NCBI GenBank assembly: GCA_022565805.1
Contig: JAIULZ010000003.1
Span: 1-64,000 of the forward strand
From: Balneolales bacterium
GTDB lineage: Bacteria; Bacteroidota; Rhodothermia; Balneolales; Cyclonatronaceae
DNA: 64,000 nucleotides
Direction: 5' to 3'
Shown: in pieces, positions 18,317 to 26,770 of the stretch
How the letters are laid out: every line of letters begins with the position of its first letter
Position numbering within the stretch: position 1 is the stretch's first letter
Translations under genes and position numbers: made by a program
The notes under the pieces: model-generated
What the model was told of the DNA's origin: nothing
What the model saw: only the letters and a program-made list of their open reading frames with translations
Database searches by the model: none

Positions 18317-21300
18317 TTATTTAATAAGCATCATTTTATTCGTGAGCTGTACAGAACCAGCCCGAAGGCGATAAATGTACACGCCACTTGCCAAATTTGT
18401 GGCATCAAATTGTGCTGTATGCACACCGGCCTGCTGCGTACCGTTAACAAGCGTAGATACACGCTGACCCTGAATATTAAAAACCTCGAGGCTTACTTCG
18501 GTATTTTCCGGCAGTGTGTAGCGAATGTTGGTTGTGGGGTTAAACGGATTTGGATAATTTTGACTGAGCGTGATTTTGCCGGGCAGCTCGTTTTCTGGCT
18601 GAGTCGATGTAGGATTTGCGGCGATGATGAGCGATAAACGGCTATCCACCGCATTCTTGCTGCTCAGTTCCGGACCTTTAATTGCCAGCTGATGCTCCAT
18701 AAAGCGATCTACTTCATTTTTTTCGAGCTCAAAAAGATATCTCTGCTCGGTACGTAAATTTATTTCTGTTCCTGTGTGATGATCGTAGAGGTAGACATTC
18801 CAGTAATGGGGTAAATTATCCATTACGGGCCAGATAAGCTCAATGCTGCCGTTTGTTGCCCGAAACAAATTATTTTCATCGGTATCCCAGGCTTCAAAAT
18901 AAAGCGGAATTTGAACCGATTCTGCTATTTCGGAAGGTAAATTCCGGATATCTAAAGGCTGACCATCTGTTTCGGTAAATAAGCTCAGAAACGGAATATA
19001 GTCGATTGGATAGAGACTCGGCACGTCTCCTGCATTCAGGTTTTCGGAGCCATGGTCGGTAAAGCTAATCCATAAATCAGATACCATTTTGCCGTTAAGT
19101 CTTGCTGCAAGCTGCAATCTGGAAGGCTCATTCAGATTATAGAATTCGGCATCATCGTCTGTTTGCGCGCTTTCAGGAATCGAAAGTGAAGGGGCATCTG
19201 CATCTGCATCATTGCGCACAAAAAATCCCTGAAACGGAGCAATAATGCCGTTAGTAAGGCTACCCGCGGTTCCATTCCATGTTCTCCATCCACCACCGGA
19301 GTCGCCATCGGCCGGGGCATCATCACCCGAATCAAACGGACCATCGAAGCTGTGGCTGTACACAAATACCTGATTACGCATCTGATTTCTGGTGAGTTCA
19401 TTAAAGTCAATGGCCGAGAAAAATGGGTTTCCCGCGAGAGTGAAAGCATCACCTCTTATTTGCATGGGTACGTCTACTGTGCCGGTGTGAAGCGCTCCGT
19501 TAAGGCTCAAAACTTTTGGCCAAACGGCGCTATCGGGATCATCGAAATCATCCTGGTCGAAAACATAAACTGCAATGCCGCTACCGGCAGATGTTGGCTG
19601 GTTCAGATCATCAACTGCCTGCCATTCTGCATCACTAAAAAAGAAAACATTACTTTCGCTTGTCTCCGGGAAGTTTGATCCTTCGGCACCCTGCGTCCAT
19701 ATTGGGTCTAATAAAGCAGAAAGCGTCTCATTAGTCGGAGAACTTAATAGCCGCCATCCCTGTGTACCGCCAATTAGAACGAGTGGAGAAAGCGGACTCG
19801 CCTCAAAGGCGCCTTTGTAAGGCAGATTTGGGTTTCGAACAGACCCATCGATATCGGTAGTAACACTCGGTATTGGGGTTCCGGCAAGTTCAGGATCTCC
19901 GTCCGAATCTCCGGTGAGGCGAAGATTCGAGCCAGAAACGAACTCTACAGCCTTAAATACAGAATTTTCGTCTTGAGAAGTGCTGTTTTGGTGACCAGCA
20001 AGCGTAGTAGTGTTGGTGCCTGTTCCTCCATGACGCGAAAGCCATGTATTGGCTGTGCCGGGATTGGCGACATACCATAGATTAAAATCTGAGGAGAAAG
20101 TGGCGGTAGCCGAGCCCAGCTGAGCATAGGCATAGCTGGTAACTTCACTTCCGTTATTATCTTCGTTAATAAAAATGTTGTTAAGCAGATTAACCGTTAG
20201 TCTTGCGTTGCTGAATACGCTTAAGCCGCGATAAGTCCAGCCGGAGCCCGAAACCTCGATTGGGTTCATGCGGATGGTGTTATAAAACATATTTAATTCG
20301 GCCGTGGCAGGAAACTCAGGCGAACGGAAAATAACGCCAAATAAACTCTCACCGCTACCATCGGAGGCAAAACCGGTGATCATATTGTTCACTAAAGTGG
20401 CCGAATAATCATCAGTGATATTGCTGCTAAAGCTGATAGCCTCGACGCCTCCATCCCCCTTAATGCCCGATATTTCGTTGGCGCTAATCATGATGTCAGC
20501 GGCCGATTCAATCTCAATTACTCTCAGGACATTTCCGGCTGAAAGGTTACTGAATAGGTTTGAATTAATGCTATATGAAGCGTTTTCATTTATCGAAACT
20601 AACGAAAACGACCCGCCTGCGCTGCTGTTCGAAAAATTATTCCCCCGGATTTCAACGGCTCCGTTCTCATCCAGAATTTCATCAATCAAAATACCATAAG
20701 CCTGTAGCGTTCCGGGCTCAGATATCTGAATCTGATTACCGATGATGCTGGTGCTGCCTGCCATTGTGCGTAGCCAAACGCCGTAGCGTCTTGCTTCTAT
20801 TTCGTTATCTCGAATATTAATGAGCCCCGGAGCCGATTCCGGGGTACTGAAACCTGCACCGGTAACTCCCCAAATATTGATTGCACGAGATGATGTTCTG
20901 CCCGATTGCGATGTAATTCGGTTGTTGATAATCGAGATATCGGAAGGCAGAAAATCGGCTCCATTTGTTCGTAACGGAGATATAAGGATGGTGTCGAACG
21001 ATTGCTGCTCTACGGTAACATCGGTATTTTTCCACCTTAGGTTTTCTACGTTTCCTACAATCCGGAAGTAATTAGACGTATTTGATGAGGCAGAAACCAC
21101 AAAGCTTAAGTCTCTGCTGTCGGTTCCGTTATTGGAACCATCAATAACGATATTTCGTGTGGGCGTTAGTGAATTCCAGTCGTCGGATGAAGCGCCAAAA
21201 ACGAGCGCTCCGTTTATATTACTGTTCGATGTTGCGCTGCTGAAAGTAACAACCGGAACGGCACCCTCTGCAGGGCGTATGCTTAGGGTGTGCGGTGATG

Positions 21301-21520
21301 GATCGAAGCCCAAAAAAACATTTTCACTTTCATTAAGATCTTCCTGAATCAGGAAAATAACGTCTCCGCTGTTGCCTTGCTGCATAAGAGTGGAAAAGGC
21401 TTCTGCAAGCGAGCTGAAATCGCCCTCGCTACCCAGCGTATAGCTCCCGGATAGCTGGCCAAAGGCAGTATTAAGACCAGGCAATAGGAAAATTAAAAAT
21501 AATAGTAGTAGATTCTTCAT
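18317..21520 (-). CDS. Secreted beta-helix protein with type IX sorting tail (first gene of array)
   Basis: 1067 residues. The signal peptide (LLLLFLIFLLPGLNTAFGQ) is followed by the shared module LSGSYTLGSEGDFSSLAEAF and an Asn/Ser-rich beta-helix region to about residue 580. The second part (about 590-960) has a different character: WRLLSSPTNETLSALLDPIW, and GDAFTLAGNPFFSAIDFNEL, a pattern common near the C-terminus of large secreted FCB-group proteins and likely a beta-sandwich. The sorting tail begins NYPNPFNPTTNIRYTLPE and ends TNKMMLIK. It is the promoter-proximal member of the tandem array and lies divergent from the sensor kinase, with a sigma-54-like promoter 60-75 bp upstream of its start. 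The ligand or substrate is unknown. Confidence 0.88.
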   Translation of the reverse strand: MKNLLLLFLIFLLPGLNTAFGQLSGSYTLGSEGDFSSLAEAFSTLMQQGNSGDVIFLIQEDLNESENVFLGFDPSPHTLSIRPAEGAVPVVTFSSATSNSNINGALVFGASSDDWNSLTPTRNIVIDGSNNGTDSRDLSFVVSASSNTSNYFRIVGNVENLRWKNTDVTVEQQSFDTILISPLRTNGADFLPSDISIINNRITSQSGRTSSRAINIWGVTGAGFSTPESAPGLINIRDNEIEARRYGVWLRTMAGSTSIIGNQIQISEPGTLQAYGILIDEILDENGAVEIRGNNFSNSSAGGSFSLVSINENASYSINSNLFSNLSAGNVLRVIEIESAADIMISANEISGIKGDGGVEAISFSSNITDDYSATLVNNMITGFASDGSGESLFGVIFRSPEFPATAELNMFYNTIRMNPIEVSGSGWTYRGLSVFSNARLTVNLLNNIFINEDNNGSEVTSYAYAQLGSATATFSSDFNLWYVANPGTANTWLSRHGGTGTNTTTLAGHQNSTSQDENSVFKAVEFVSGSNLRLTGDSDGDPELAGTPIPSVTTDIDGSVRNPNLPYKGAFEASPLSPLVLIGGTQGWRLLSSPTNETLSALLDPIWTQGAEGSNFPETSESNVFFFSDAEWQAVDDLNQPTSAGSGIAVYVFDQDDFDDPDSAVWPKVLSLNGALHTGTVDVPMQIRGDAFTLAGNPFFSAIDFNELTRNQMRNQVFVYSHSFDGPFDSGDDAPADGDSGGGWRTWNGTAGSLTNGIIAPFQGFFVRNDADADAPSLSIPESAQTDDDAEFYNLNEPSRLQLAARLNGKMVSDLWISFTDHGSENLNAGDVPSLYPIDYIPFLSLFTETDGQPLDIRNLPSEIAESVQIPLYFEAWDTDENNLFRATNGSIELIWPVMDNLPHYWNVYLYDHHTGTEINLRTEQRYLFELEKNEVDRFMEHQLAIKGPELSSKNAVDSRLSLIIAANPTSTQPENELPGKITLSQNYPNPFNPTTNIRYTLPENTEVSLEVFNIQGQRVSTLVNGTQQAGVHTAQFDATNLASGVYIYRLRAGSVQLTNKMMLIK

Positions 21521-21580
21521 ATAATTCTGAATTCTGATTTCAGGTTAGCAGTCCATTTAGAAGCGATATTTAGTTAAATG

Positions 21581-21597
21581 ACAAATACTGTGCCAAA
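21581..21597 (-). promoter_or_regulatory. Sigma-54-like promoter facing the surface-protein array
   Basis: On the minus strand the sequence reads TTGGCACAGTATTTGT. This matches the sigma-54 consensus TTGGCACG-N4-TTGC with a perfect -24 box and correct GG-to-G spacing, with T in place of C at the last -12 base. The predicted transcript would begin about 50 bp before the ATG at 21520. A sigma-54 activator is encoded on the other side of this intergenic region. Prediction only. Confidence 0.55.
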
Positions 21598-21647
21598 ATT
21601 AAAAATGCATGATTACATTAAGTATAGCTCAATAGTATTTCTTTTTT

Positions 21648-21695
21648 CGGGCTGTTAAGACCCAAGGTAACGGGCTATATTAGCCCGCTTTTTTT
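21648..21695 (+). terminator. Intrinsic terminator/attenuator-like hairpin in the leader of the kinase operon
   Basis: CGGGCTA (21671-21677), loop TAT, TAGCCCG (21681-21687), then C and a run of eight T. This is an intrinsic terminator oriented toward the kinase gene, 100 bp before its ATG and with no gene upstream on this strand. A second CGGGCT at 21648-21653 could pair with the same AGCCCG and act as the competing arm. This suggests attenuation or a short leader RNA. Confidence 0.55.
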
Positions 21696-21796
21696 TGACA
21701 ACAGAGCGAGATTCGATTTTTTTACTCACTTTACCGGCATACAGAAAACTCCAAAAATCAGTTTGTAATAAGTTAGAAATTACCCGAAATAGCATT

Positions 21797-23350
21797 ATGA
21801 CAAGTCCCAACCTCAGAACCAAAGCGCTAATCATTGCCGCAATTTTTGCGGTACTTGTAATCGGTATGTCCGTTTATTTCTCGTCGAGTATCAACCAGAA
21901 AAAGGAAAACATCATTGCTGTAAATACAGAAGTTTCTATTAGGGCCATGGAGCATTTCAGCGAAGAAATACGCCCGATACTCGAGCAGGTTTGGCGCGAT
22001 GAGCTTGAAGGCAAGGAAGCCATCACCCGAAAAGATGAACGCGAGGCCGATTCTTTGCTTTCGGCTGCCGTAAAGCGAATATTAAAGGAATACGACGGGA
22101 TTGAAGGAGGGATTTATTTTTACACGCTGGATGAATTTATTGGCTATGCATACCCCTCTATCCCGTCTCCAAAGCCCGTTTTTGGCCCGCCGCCCCGATC
22201 GTATAATATCATTAGAGATCAGGTAAGGGCTTCAATTTTGGAAGACCGAACTATTGTTGAGCTCCACGGCTTTGATCCGGCAACCTTTCCGCTTTCAACC
22301 AAGCCGATAGAAATAGATGGAGAAAACGTAGCCGCTTTGTGGACACGGGTTCATATCGCCCGCGAACTTGCTGCAACCGGGAATGTAACCCGGGCGCTTA
22401 TTAATATGACGCTGATTGTTACGCTTCTCGGCTTTATTATTGCGCTCGCTGTTTCATGGAAACTGAAGCACAATCTGGAAGAAATTCGCGACGGGCTGGA
22501 GCGCATCAAAAGCGACAATACCTATCGTCTTCCCGAGAAAAGAGGTCTTCCGGGCTATGTTAGCCATTACATAAACGATTTAATTACCAATCTTTTTGAA
22601 GAGCAGCAAAAACGGGAAATACTCGAAAGAGAGCTCAATCAGAAGAAAAAAATGGCGACTCTTGGAAAGATGATTGCGGGAGTTGCGCACGAAATAAACA
22701 CGCCAATATCAATAATAAAAACAAGGGTGCAAATCTGGGAGAGGCAGATTCTTAAGCTAAATGGAAAAGCCGAAAATCAGCCGGTATCTATAGATTCTAT
22801 GGAGCTTGTGCGTCATGAAATTGACCGGGTATCCAAGCTAGTAAAACGTCTGCTCGTATTTTCAAGGCCTGTTTCGGAGCGAAAACATGTTTTTGACTTG
22901 ATGGATGTAATTCGCGAACGGGTTAAAATCATAAAAAAGAATCAGCCGGGACTGTACGAAATTATTCAAATAGAAAATTGTGATGATGCATTTCCAATTT
23001 ATGGCGACGCCAATGCCATTGAACAAGTCTTGATTAATGTGCTAAACAACAGCTATCAGGCCGGAGCCGAACACGTTTGGATCAGGCTCGTTAAGCCAGC
23101 AGATTCTGCGACCGCTTTGCTCGAAATTGAAGATGACGGAAGCGGAATCTCTGAAGCTTCGCTCGATAAAATATTTGATCCCTTCTATACTACAAAAGAT
23201 GATGGTACCGGCTTGGGCCTGTCTATTTCGTATGAAATAATTCGTGCGCATAGCGGTAAAATGGTTTATAGACAGGCCAAAATACAGGGTACCGTTTGTT
23301 CTGTTGAGTTGCCTCTCACGAAAAAAGATGAAATTGAAGTATATGCATAG
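21797..23350 (+). CDS. Membrane sensor histidine kinase of a sigma-54 two-component system
   Basis: 517 residues from the ATG at 21797 (MTSPNLRTKALIIAAI); the frame extends upstream without family features. TM1 (about 9-28) and TM2 (about 199-221) enclose a periplasmic sensor of about 165 residues that I cannot assign to a family. It contains YFYTLDEFIGYAYPS and a proline-rich SPKPVFGPPP. Then come a HAMP-like linker (about 222-270), a HisKA domain with AGVAHEINTP (phospho-accepting His298), and an HATPase domain with the N-box NVLNNSYQAG, G1 EDDGSG and FYTTKDDGTGLGLSI. This arrangement matches NtrB/AtoS-like kinases that partner sigma-54 activators. Its stop overlaps the start of the regulator by eight bases, so the two are translationally coupled. 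The signal is unknown. Confidence 0.93.
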   Translation: MTSPNLRTKALIIAAIFAVLVIGMSVYFSSSINQKKENIIAVNTEVSIRAMEHFSEEIRPILEQVWRDELEGKEAITRKDEREADSLLSAAVKRILKEYDGIEGGIYFYTLDEFIGYAYPSIPSPKPVFGPPPRSYNIIRDQVRASILEDRTIVELHGFDPATFPLSTKPIEIDGENVAALWTRVHIARELAATGNVTRALINMTLIVTLLGFIIALAVSWKLKHNLEEIRDGLERIKSDNTYRLPEKRGLPGYVSHYINDLITNLFEEQQKREILERELNQKKKMATLGKMIAGVAHEINTPISIIKTRVQIWERQILKLNGKAENQPVSIDSMELVRHEIDRVSKLVKRLLVFSRPVSERKHVFDLMDVIRERVKIIKKNQPGLYEIIQIENCDDAFPIYGDANAIEQVLINVLNNSYQAGAEHVWIRLVKPADSATALLEIEDDGSGISEASLDKIFDPFYTTKDDGTGLGLSISYEIIRAHSGKMVYRQAKIQGTVCSVELPLTKKDEIEVYA

Positions 23351-24707
23351 TAATGTAACCATATTGATTGCCGATGATGAAGCGGCCATGCGCAAAAATC
23401 TGAAAGAAGTTCTTACAGATGAAGGCTACACCGTAGACGAAGCTGAGAATGGAGAAGAAGCCTACAAAACGGCCCTTCGTGACAAACCCGACCTGATTTT
23501 ACTCGATATCAGAATGCCCGTAATGGATGGAATGGAGGTATTGTCGCGGCTGAGTGAGCAATTACCGCAAATCCCGGTTATTATTTTTACCGCTTTTGGA
23601 ACTAGCGAACGCCCAATTGAGGCCATGAAAGCCGGTGCTTACGACTACGTAGAAAAACCGTTTGATTTGGAAGAGCTGTTATTGCTCATAAAAAGAGCCG
23701 TGGAGTATTCTGGAATGCAGCATGAGCTAAAAGAGTTGAGGCGTGAAATTTCTAACTCGCATAGCATGAACACAAAGCTGGTGGGCACGGGCGGAAAAAT
23801 GCAGCAGATTTTTAAAATGGTGGGGAAAGTAGCTAACAGCGACGCAAACGTACTTATTTTAGGCGAAAGTGGTGTAGGTAAGGAAGTTATCGCAGATGCT
23901 ATACAGCGATACTCAAACCGGAAAGATAAGCCGTTTATAAAGGTGAATTGCGGCGCGCTGCCGGAATCTCTGCTCGAAAGTGAGCTTTTTGGTCACGAAG
24001 CTGGTGCTTTTACTGGAGCAGGAAAACAGCGCAAAGGACGATTCGAGCTTGCAGCAGGCGGAACAATCTTTCTCGACGAAATCGATTCCATACCGCAAGC
24101 ACTGCAGGTTAAGCTGCTGAGGGTAATTCAGCATAAATCTTTTGAACGCGTTGGGGGCGAGGAAACCATCACAATAAATACGCGAATTATTGCCGCCACA
24201 AATAAAAATCTGGAAGAAGAAGTAAAAGCCGGAAGATTTCGTGAAGACCTGTATTACCGCCTGAACATTATTTTTATAAAAGTGCCTCCGCTGCGCGAAA
24301 AGCCCGAAGATATACCGGCCTTAGTAGATCATTTTCTGGAAAAATACCGAACCACGGGCAAACACTTTGTTTCTGAAGATGTGATGAGAATTCTGATGGA
24401 ACAAAAATGGCCCGGTAATATTCGCGAGCTCGAAAATGTAATTCAGCACGCAATTGTGATGTCGCACGGGGATGTAATTACACCTGAGCATTTGCCGCAG
24501 CGGATGCGAAACCATGTGCAGGCAACTGAAAGTCCTGATTTTGAGCTCGGTGCTAATTCCTTGAAATTTCTTACATCTAAATACGAGAAAAAACTTATTC
24601 AGAAGGCGCTTCAAAAAACCGGCGGTAATAAAACGAAAGCAGCAGAGCTATTGCAGGTAAACCGCAGACAGCTGTTTACCAAAATCAAGCAGTATAGGCT
24701 GGAGTAA
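23343..24707 (+). CDS. Sigma-54-dependent response regulator (NtrC family)
   Basis: 454 residues from the ATG at 23343, which overlaps the kinase stop. A longer frame from 23244 would sit inside the kinase gene. Receiver domain (1-120): acidic pair DDE near residue 12, phospho-accepting Asp55 in LLDIRMPVMDG, Thr in FTAFG, Lys in VEKPF. AAA+ domain (about 145-375): Walker A GESGVGKE (174-181), the sigma-54-contacting GAFTGA loop (221-226), Walker B GTIFLDEID, and the arginine-finger region. The C-terminal Fis-type helix-turn-helix ends KTKAAELLQVNRRQLFTKIKQ. All motifs needed for RpoN activation are intact. Likely targets include the divergent surface-protein array, whose upstream region carries a sigma-54-like promoter. 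Confidence 0.95.
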   Translation: MHSNVTILIADDEAAMRKNLKEVLTDEGYTVDEAENGEEAYKTALRDKPDLILLDIRMPVMDGMEVLSRLSEQLPQIPVIIFTAFGTSERPIEAMKAGAYDYVEKPFDLEELLLLIKRAVEYSGMQHELKELRREISNSHSMNTKLVGTGGKMQQIFKMVGKVANSDANVLILGESGVGKEVIADAIQRYSNRKDKPFIKVNCGALPESLLESELFGHEAGAFTGAGKQRKGRFELAAGGTIFLDEIDSIPQALQVKLLRVIQHKSFERVGGEETITINTRIIAATNKNLEEEVKAGRFREDLYYRLNIIFIKVPPLREKPEDIPALVDHFLEKYRTTGKHFVSEDVMRILMEQKWPGNIRELENVIQHAIVMSHGDVITPEHLPQRMRNHVQATESPDFELGANSLKFLTSKYEKKLIQKALQKTGGNKTKAAELLQVNRRQLFTKIKQYRLE

Positions 24708-25091
24708 TTTTTCAGGTATCAGGTAACAGGTTAAAGGAGCTTACGAAAGCAAGAACAAAACGCCCGAGCCCTTATGCTGTTAAAATCAGGAAATTACCCG
24801 AGGGTAATTCTTCGAATTTACCAACAGACTCTGTTGAAGAAAGACCTGACAAGATTCTAAAATCCTGTCAGGTCTTTTGGATGAAAAACGAACTACTCGC
24901 CCTTACAAACGCAAAACCTTGAACTGGAGAATCTTAATTTATAAATCGAACTCCGGTTATAACGGTAAGCGGTAAACTTAGCTATAAGAAAGCAGGCAAC
25001 TAAGGAATCAGAAATCGGAAAATCCAATAAAAACACCCTTTGTTGTATTTGTGCAGAGTCGACTGCAGACTGAGCCTGTAGGTAGCGCCCG
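24708..25091. other. Intergenic region with a convergent terminator
   Basis: About 380 bp between the regulator gene (+) and the DUF4143 ATPase gene (-), which converge here. It contains the terminator at 24840-24878. No other gene is supported. The short frames that cross it lack any protein-like composition. Confidence 0.5.
24840..24878. terminator. Bidirectional intrinsic terminator
   Basis: AAGACCTGACA (from 24841) pairs with TGTCAGGTCTT (ending 24876), and an inner stem GATT/AATC extends the hairpin. It is flanked by A and T runs. It separates the two-component operon from the converging ATPase gene. Confidence 0.85.
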
Positions 25092-26285
25092 CTAATTAAG
25101 GCTTTGTACATAGTTGAGCCATTTTTCCAGGCCGCTTACCTGTACTTTCTTGTGAACCGGGTAATCTTCGTCTACCGGAATAATCATGTAGTTGACTTCC
25201 GTGTTTGTGTCTTCGATTACGTTCAGGAAGCCTTTTTCAAGCTTAGGTGACAGACTACGCTTGGCGTCGGCGCAGGCCACGGGTACACCTTTTCGCACAA
25301 TTACCATGTCGGCTTCTGCTCCGTGGTGCGTTCTGTAAAAGTAGAGTTTGCAGTTTCCTGGCAGTACGGCCATGGTCTGCTCGACCACAAAACCTTCCCA
25401 AGAGCCGCCAACGGCAATGTTTTGCTGCAGCTGATCCATAGATTCTATATCGAGCAGCGAATGAAAAAATCCGGAATCGCGCACATATACTTTCGGTGCC
25501 TTAACTACGCGCTTTTTTACGTTAATAGCCCATGGCCGAAGTAACCGCAGAATATAAGCGTGCTCAAGGTAGTGCAGGTATCTGGAAATAGTACTCCTGC
25601 TTACCCCAAGCGATCTGCCGATAGTTTCCTGATTTATATGTGTGCCCTGTTGCTGAGCTATTAGAAGCATAAAGGTACGCAGCTTATCGTAATCTGTATT
25701 TAACCCAAGCACAGATAAGTCTCGCTCAACGAAAGTAAAGAGAAAGTCACCCAACCATCTCAAGCCAGATTTATCATTCTTTGAGAGAAAAGCCTTCGGG
25801 AATCCACCTCTGAACCATAACCGGCTGAGCTCAGTTTGTCCGCCAACTTCATGGAATGAAAAGGGGAAGAGCTCTTCATAGGCTATCCGCCCGGCAAGAG
25901 ATTCGCTGGTTTTCCGGATTAGCGTAGGGGATGCCGAGCCGAGAACAAGAAATCTGCCGTTTCTGCGATCTCGATCAACAACCGATCGAAGAATCGGGAA
26001 TAATTCGGGCAGGTGCTGTATTTCATCAAGCACTACTAGCTTATCTGCATTTTGCTCAAAGAAAAGCTCGGGCTCCTGCAGCTTAGACAGGTCCCGGGGT
26101 GATTCAAGATCGAGATATAGCGCTTCCTTTTGCCGCTTACGGGCAATCTGTAAAGCAAGTGTGGTTTTGCCAACCTGTCTTGCTCCGGTAATGGCCACAA
26201 CCGGAGAGTCTGATAATAACTCGGTTATGATGCTTTCTTTTCTTCTATTGTAGGATGGCGCTTCCATAATTATGGGTAATTCCAT
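25092..26285 (-). CDS. DUF4143-type P-loop ATPase (AAA_14/PD-(D/E)xK-like)
   Basis: 397 residues. An N-terminal AAA domain has Walker A GARQVGKTT (34-42), Walker B KLVVLDEIQ (82-90) and sensor-like FLVLGSASP. It is followed by a winged-helix segment (INQETIGRSLGVSRSTISRYL, about 218-237) and the DUF4143 region (GSWEGFVVEQ near 294-303). The C-terminal part has HGAEADMVI (Asp326) and ACADAKRS (Asp340, Lys342), an arrangement like PD-(D/E)xK nucleases, with Asp replacing the usual Glu. The family is abundant and often multi-copy in Bacteroidetes-type genomes, and its function is unclear. Starts are possible at 26285 or, six codons in, at 26267. Immediately upstream lies the 53-bp palindrome array, whose nearest hairpin abuts the start codon and suggests autoregulation through the winged helix. 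Confidence 0.88.
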   Translation of the reverse strand: MELPIIMEAPSYNRRKESIITELLSDSPVVAITGARQVGKTTLALQIARKRQKEALYLDLESPRDLSKLQEPELFFEQNADKLVVLDEIQHLPELFPILRSVVDRDRRNGRFLVLGSASPTLIRKTSESLAGRIAYEELFPFSFHEVGGQTELSRLWFRGGFPKAFLSKNDKSGLRWLGDFLFTFVERDLSVLGLNTDYDKLRTFMLLIAQQQGTHINQETIGRSLGVSRSTISRYLHYLEHAYILRLLRPWAINVKKRVVKAPKVYVRDSGFFHSLLDIESMDQLQQNIAVGGSWEGFVVEQTMAVLPGNCKLYFYRTHHGAEADMVIVRKGVPVACADAKRSLSPKLEKGFLNVIEDTNTEVNYMIIPVDEDYPVHKKVQVSGLEKWLNYVQSLN

Positions 26286-26292
26286 GATCGAA

Positions 26293-26545
26293 TTTCACGG
26301 TAAAAATTTTTTTTTACCGTGAAATATGCTCATGTGATAATCGATTTTCACGGTAATATAAGAAATTTACCGTGAAAATCGATTACAAAATAACTGTTTT
26401 TTATGGTAAGAAAGTATTATTACCGTGAAAAATGCATATATCATAATCGTTCTTCACGGTGTTACTTTTATCTTACCGTGAAATTCGCATATATGATAAT
26501 CGATTTTCACGGTAAAAAGTGCTCACCTACCGTGAAAATCGATTA
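26293..26545. repeat. 53-bp-periodic array of inverted repeats (operator-like)
   Basis: Five tandem units start at 26293, 26346, 26399, 26452 and 26505, exactly 53 bp apart. Each has TTTCACGGTAA, about 10 variable bases, then TTACCGTGAAA (right arms at 26314, 26367, 26420, 26473 and 26527). The left arm of unit 3 is decayed (TTTTATGGTAA) and unit 4 reads CTTCACGGTGT. The 21-base intervals are also related: ATAATCGAT ends three of them, and its inverse ATCGATTA begins the other two. 53 bp is close to five helical turns, so all sites face one side of the helix. It sits directly upstream of the ATPase start codon. Confidence 0.9.
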
Positions 26546-26663
26546 TATAGAAGGGATTAATATTGACTTTATTTGCAAGTCTATATTTATATTTCTTCTC
26601 TTAAAATCTTGGAAACCAGTTTAAGGAAGCTTTGAGAAACCAAAAGATTTAGTCGTATTCTAG

Positions 26664-26714
26664 CCCCAGGTAAAAACAAAACCGATGCCCCCTATGCTTC
26701 GGTTTTGCCTGGGG
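26664..26714. other. Large imperfect hairpin downstream of sbcC
   Basis: CCCCAGG (26664-26670) and CAAAACCGA (26677-26685) pair with TCGGTTTTG (26699-26707) and CCTGGGG (26708-26714), leaving a 6-base bulge TAAAAA and a 13-base loop. It starts 57 bases past the sbcC stop (minus strand). There is no T-run next to it, so its role as terminator or mRNA-end structure is uncertain. Confidence 0.5.
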
Positions 26715-26770
26715 GACAAGGCAGGGGTAGATAAGTATAATTTTGTATAAGTCTTTTTTAAGTGAAGTTA

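Larger units (their letters stand above)
26286..26770. other. Intergenic region between the ATPase gene and sbcC
   Basis: 485 bp containing the palindrome array (26293-26545) next to the ATPase gene and one large imperfect hairpin near the 3' end of sbcC (26664-26714). The 73-codon frame that crosses the array is an accident of the repeats. No protein-coding gene is supported. Confidence 0.6.

Noticed and set aside
24893-25111. Short minus-strand gene overlapping the end of the DUF4143 ATPase
   Set aside because: It overlaps the real gene's 3' end out of frame and has no domain-like features.
26293-26545. CRISPR array
   Set aside because: The periodic unit is a palindrome with variable loops, the intervals resemble one another instead of being unique, and no cas gene is near.
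26403-26624. 73-codon reading frame across the palindrome array
   Set aside because: It follows the repeats and has no ribosome site or protein-like composition.
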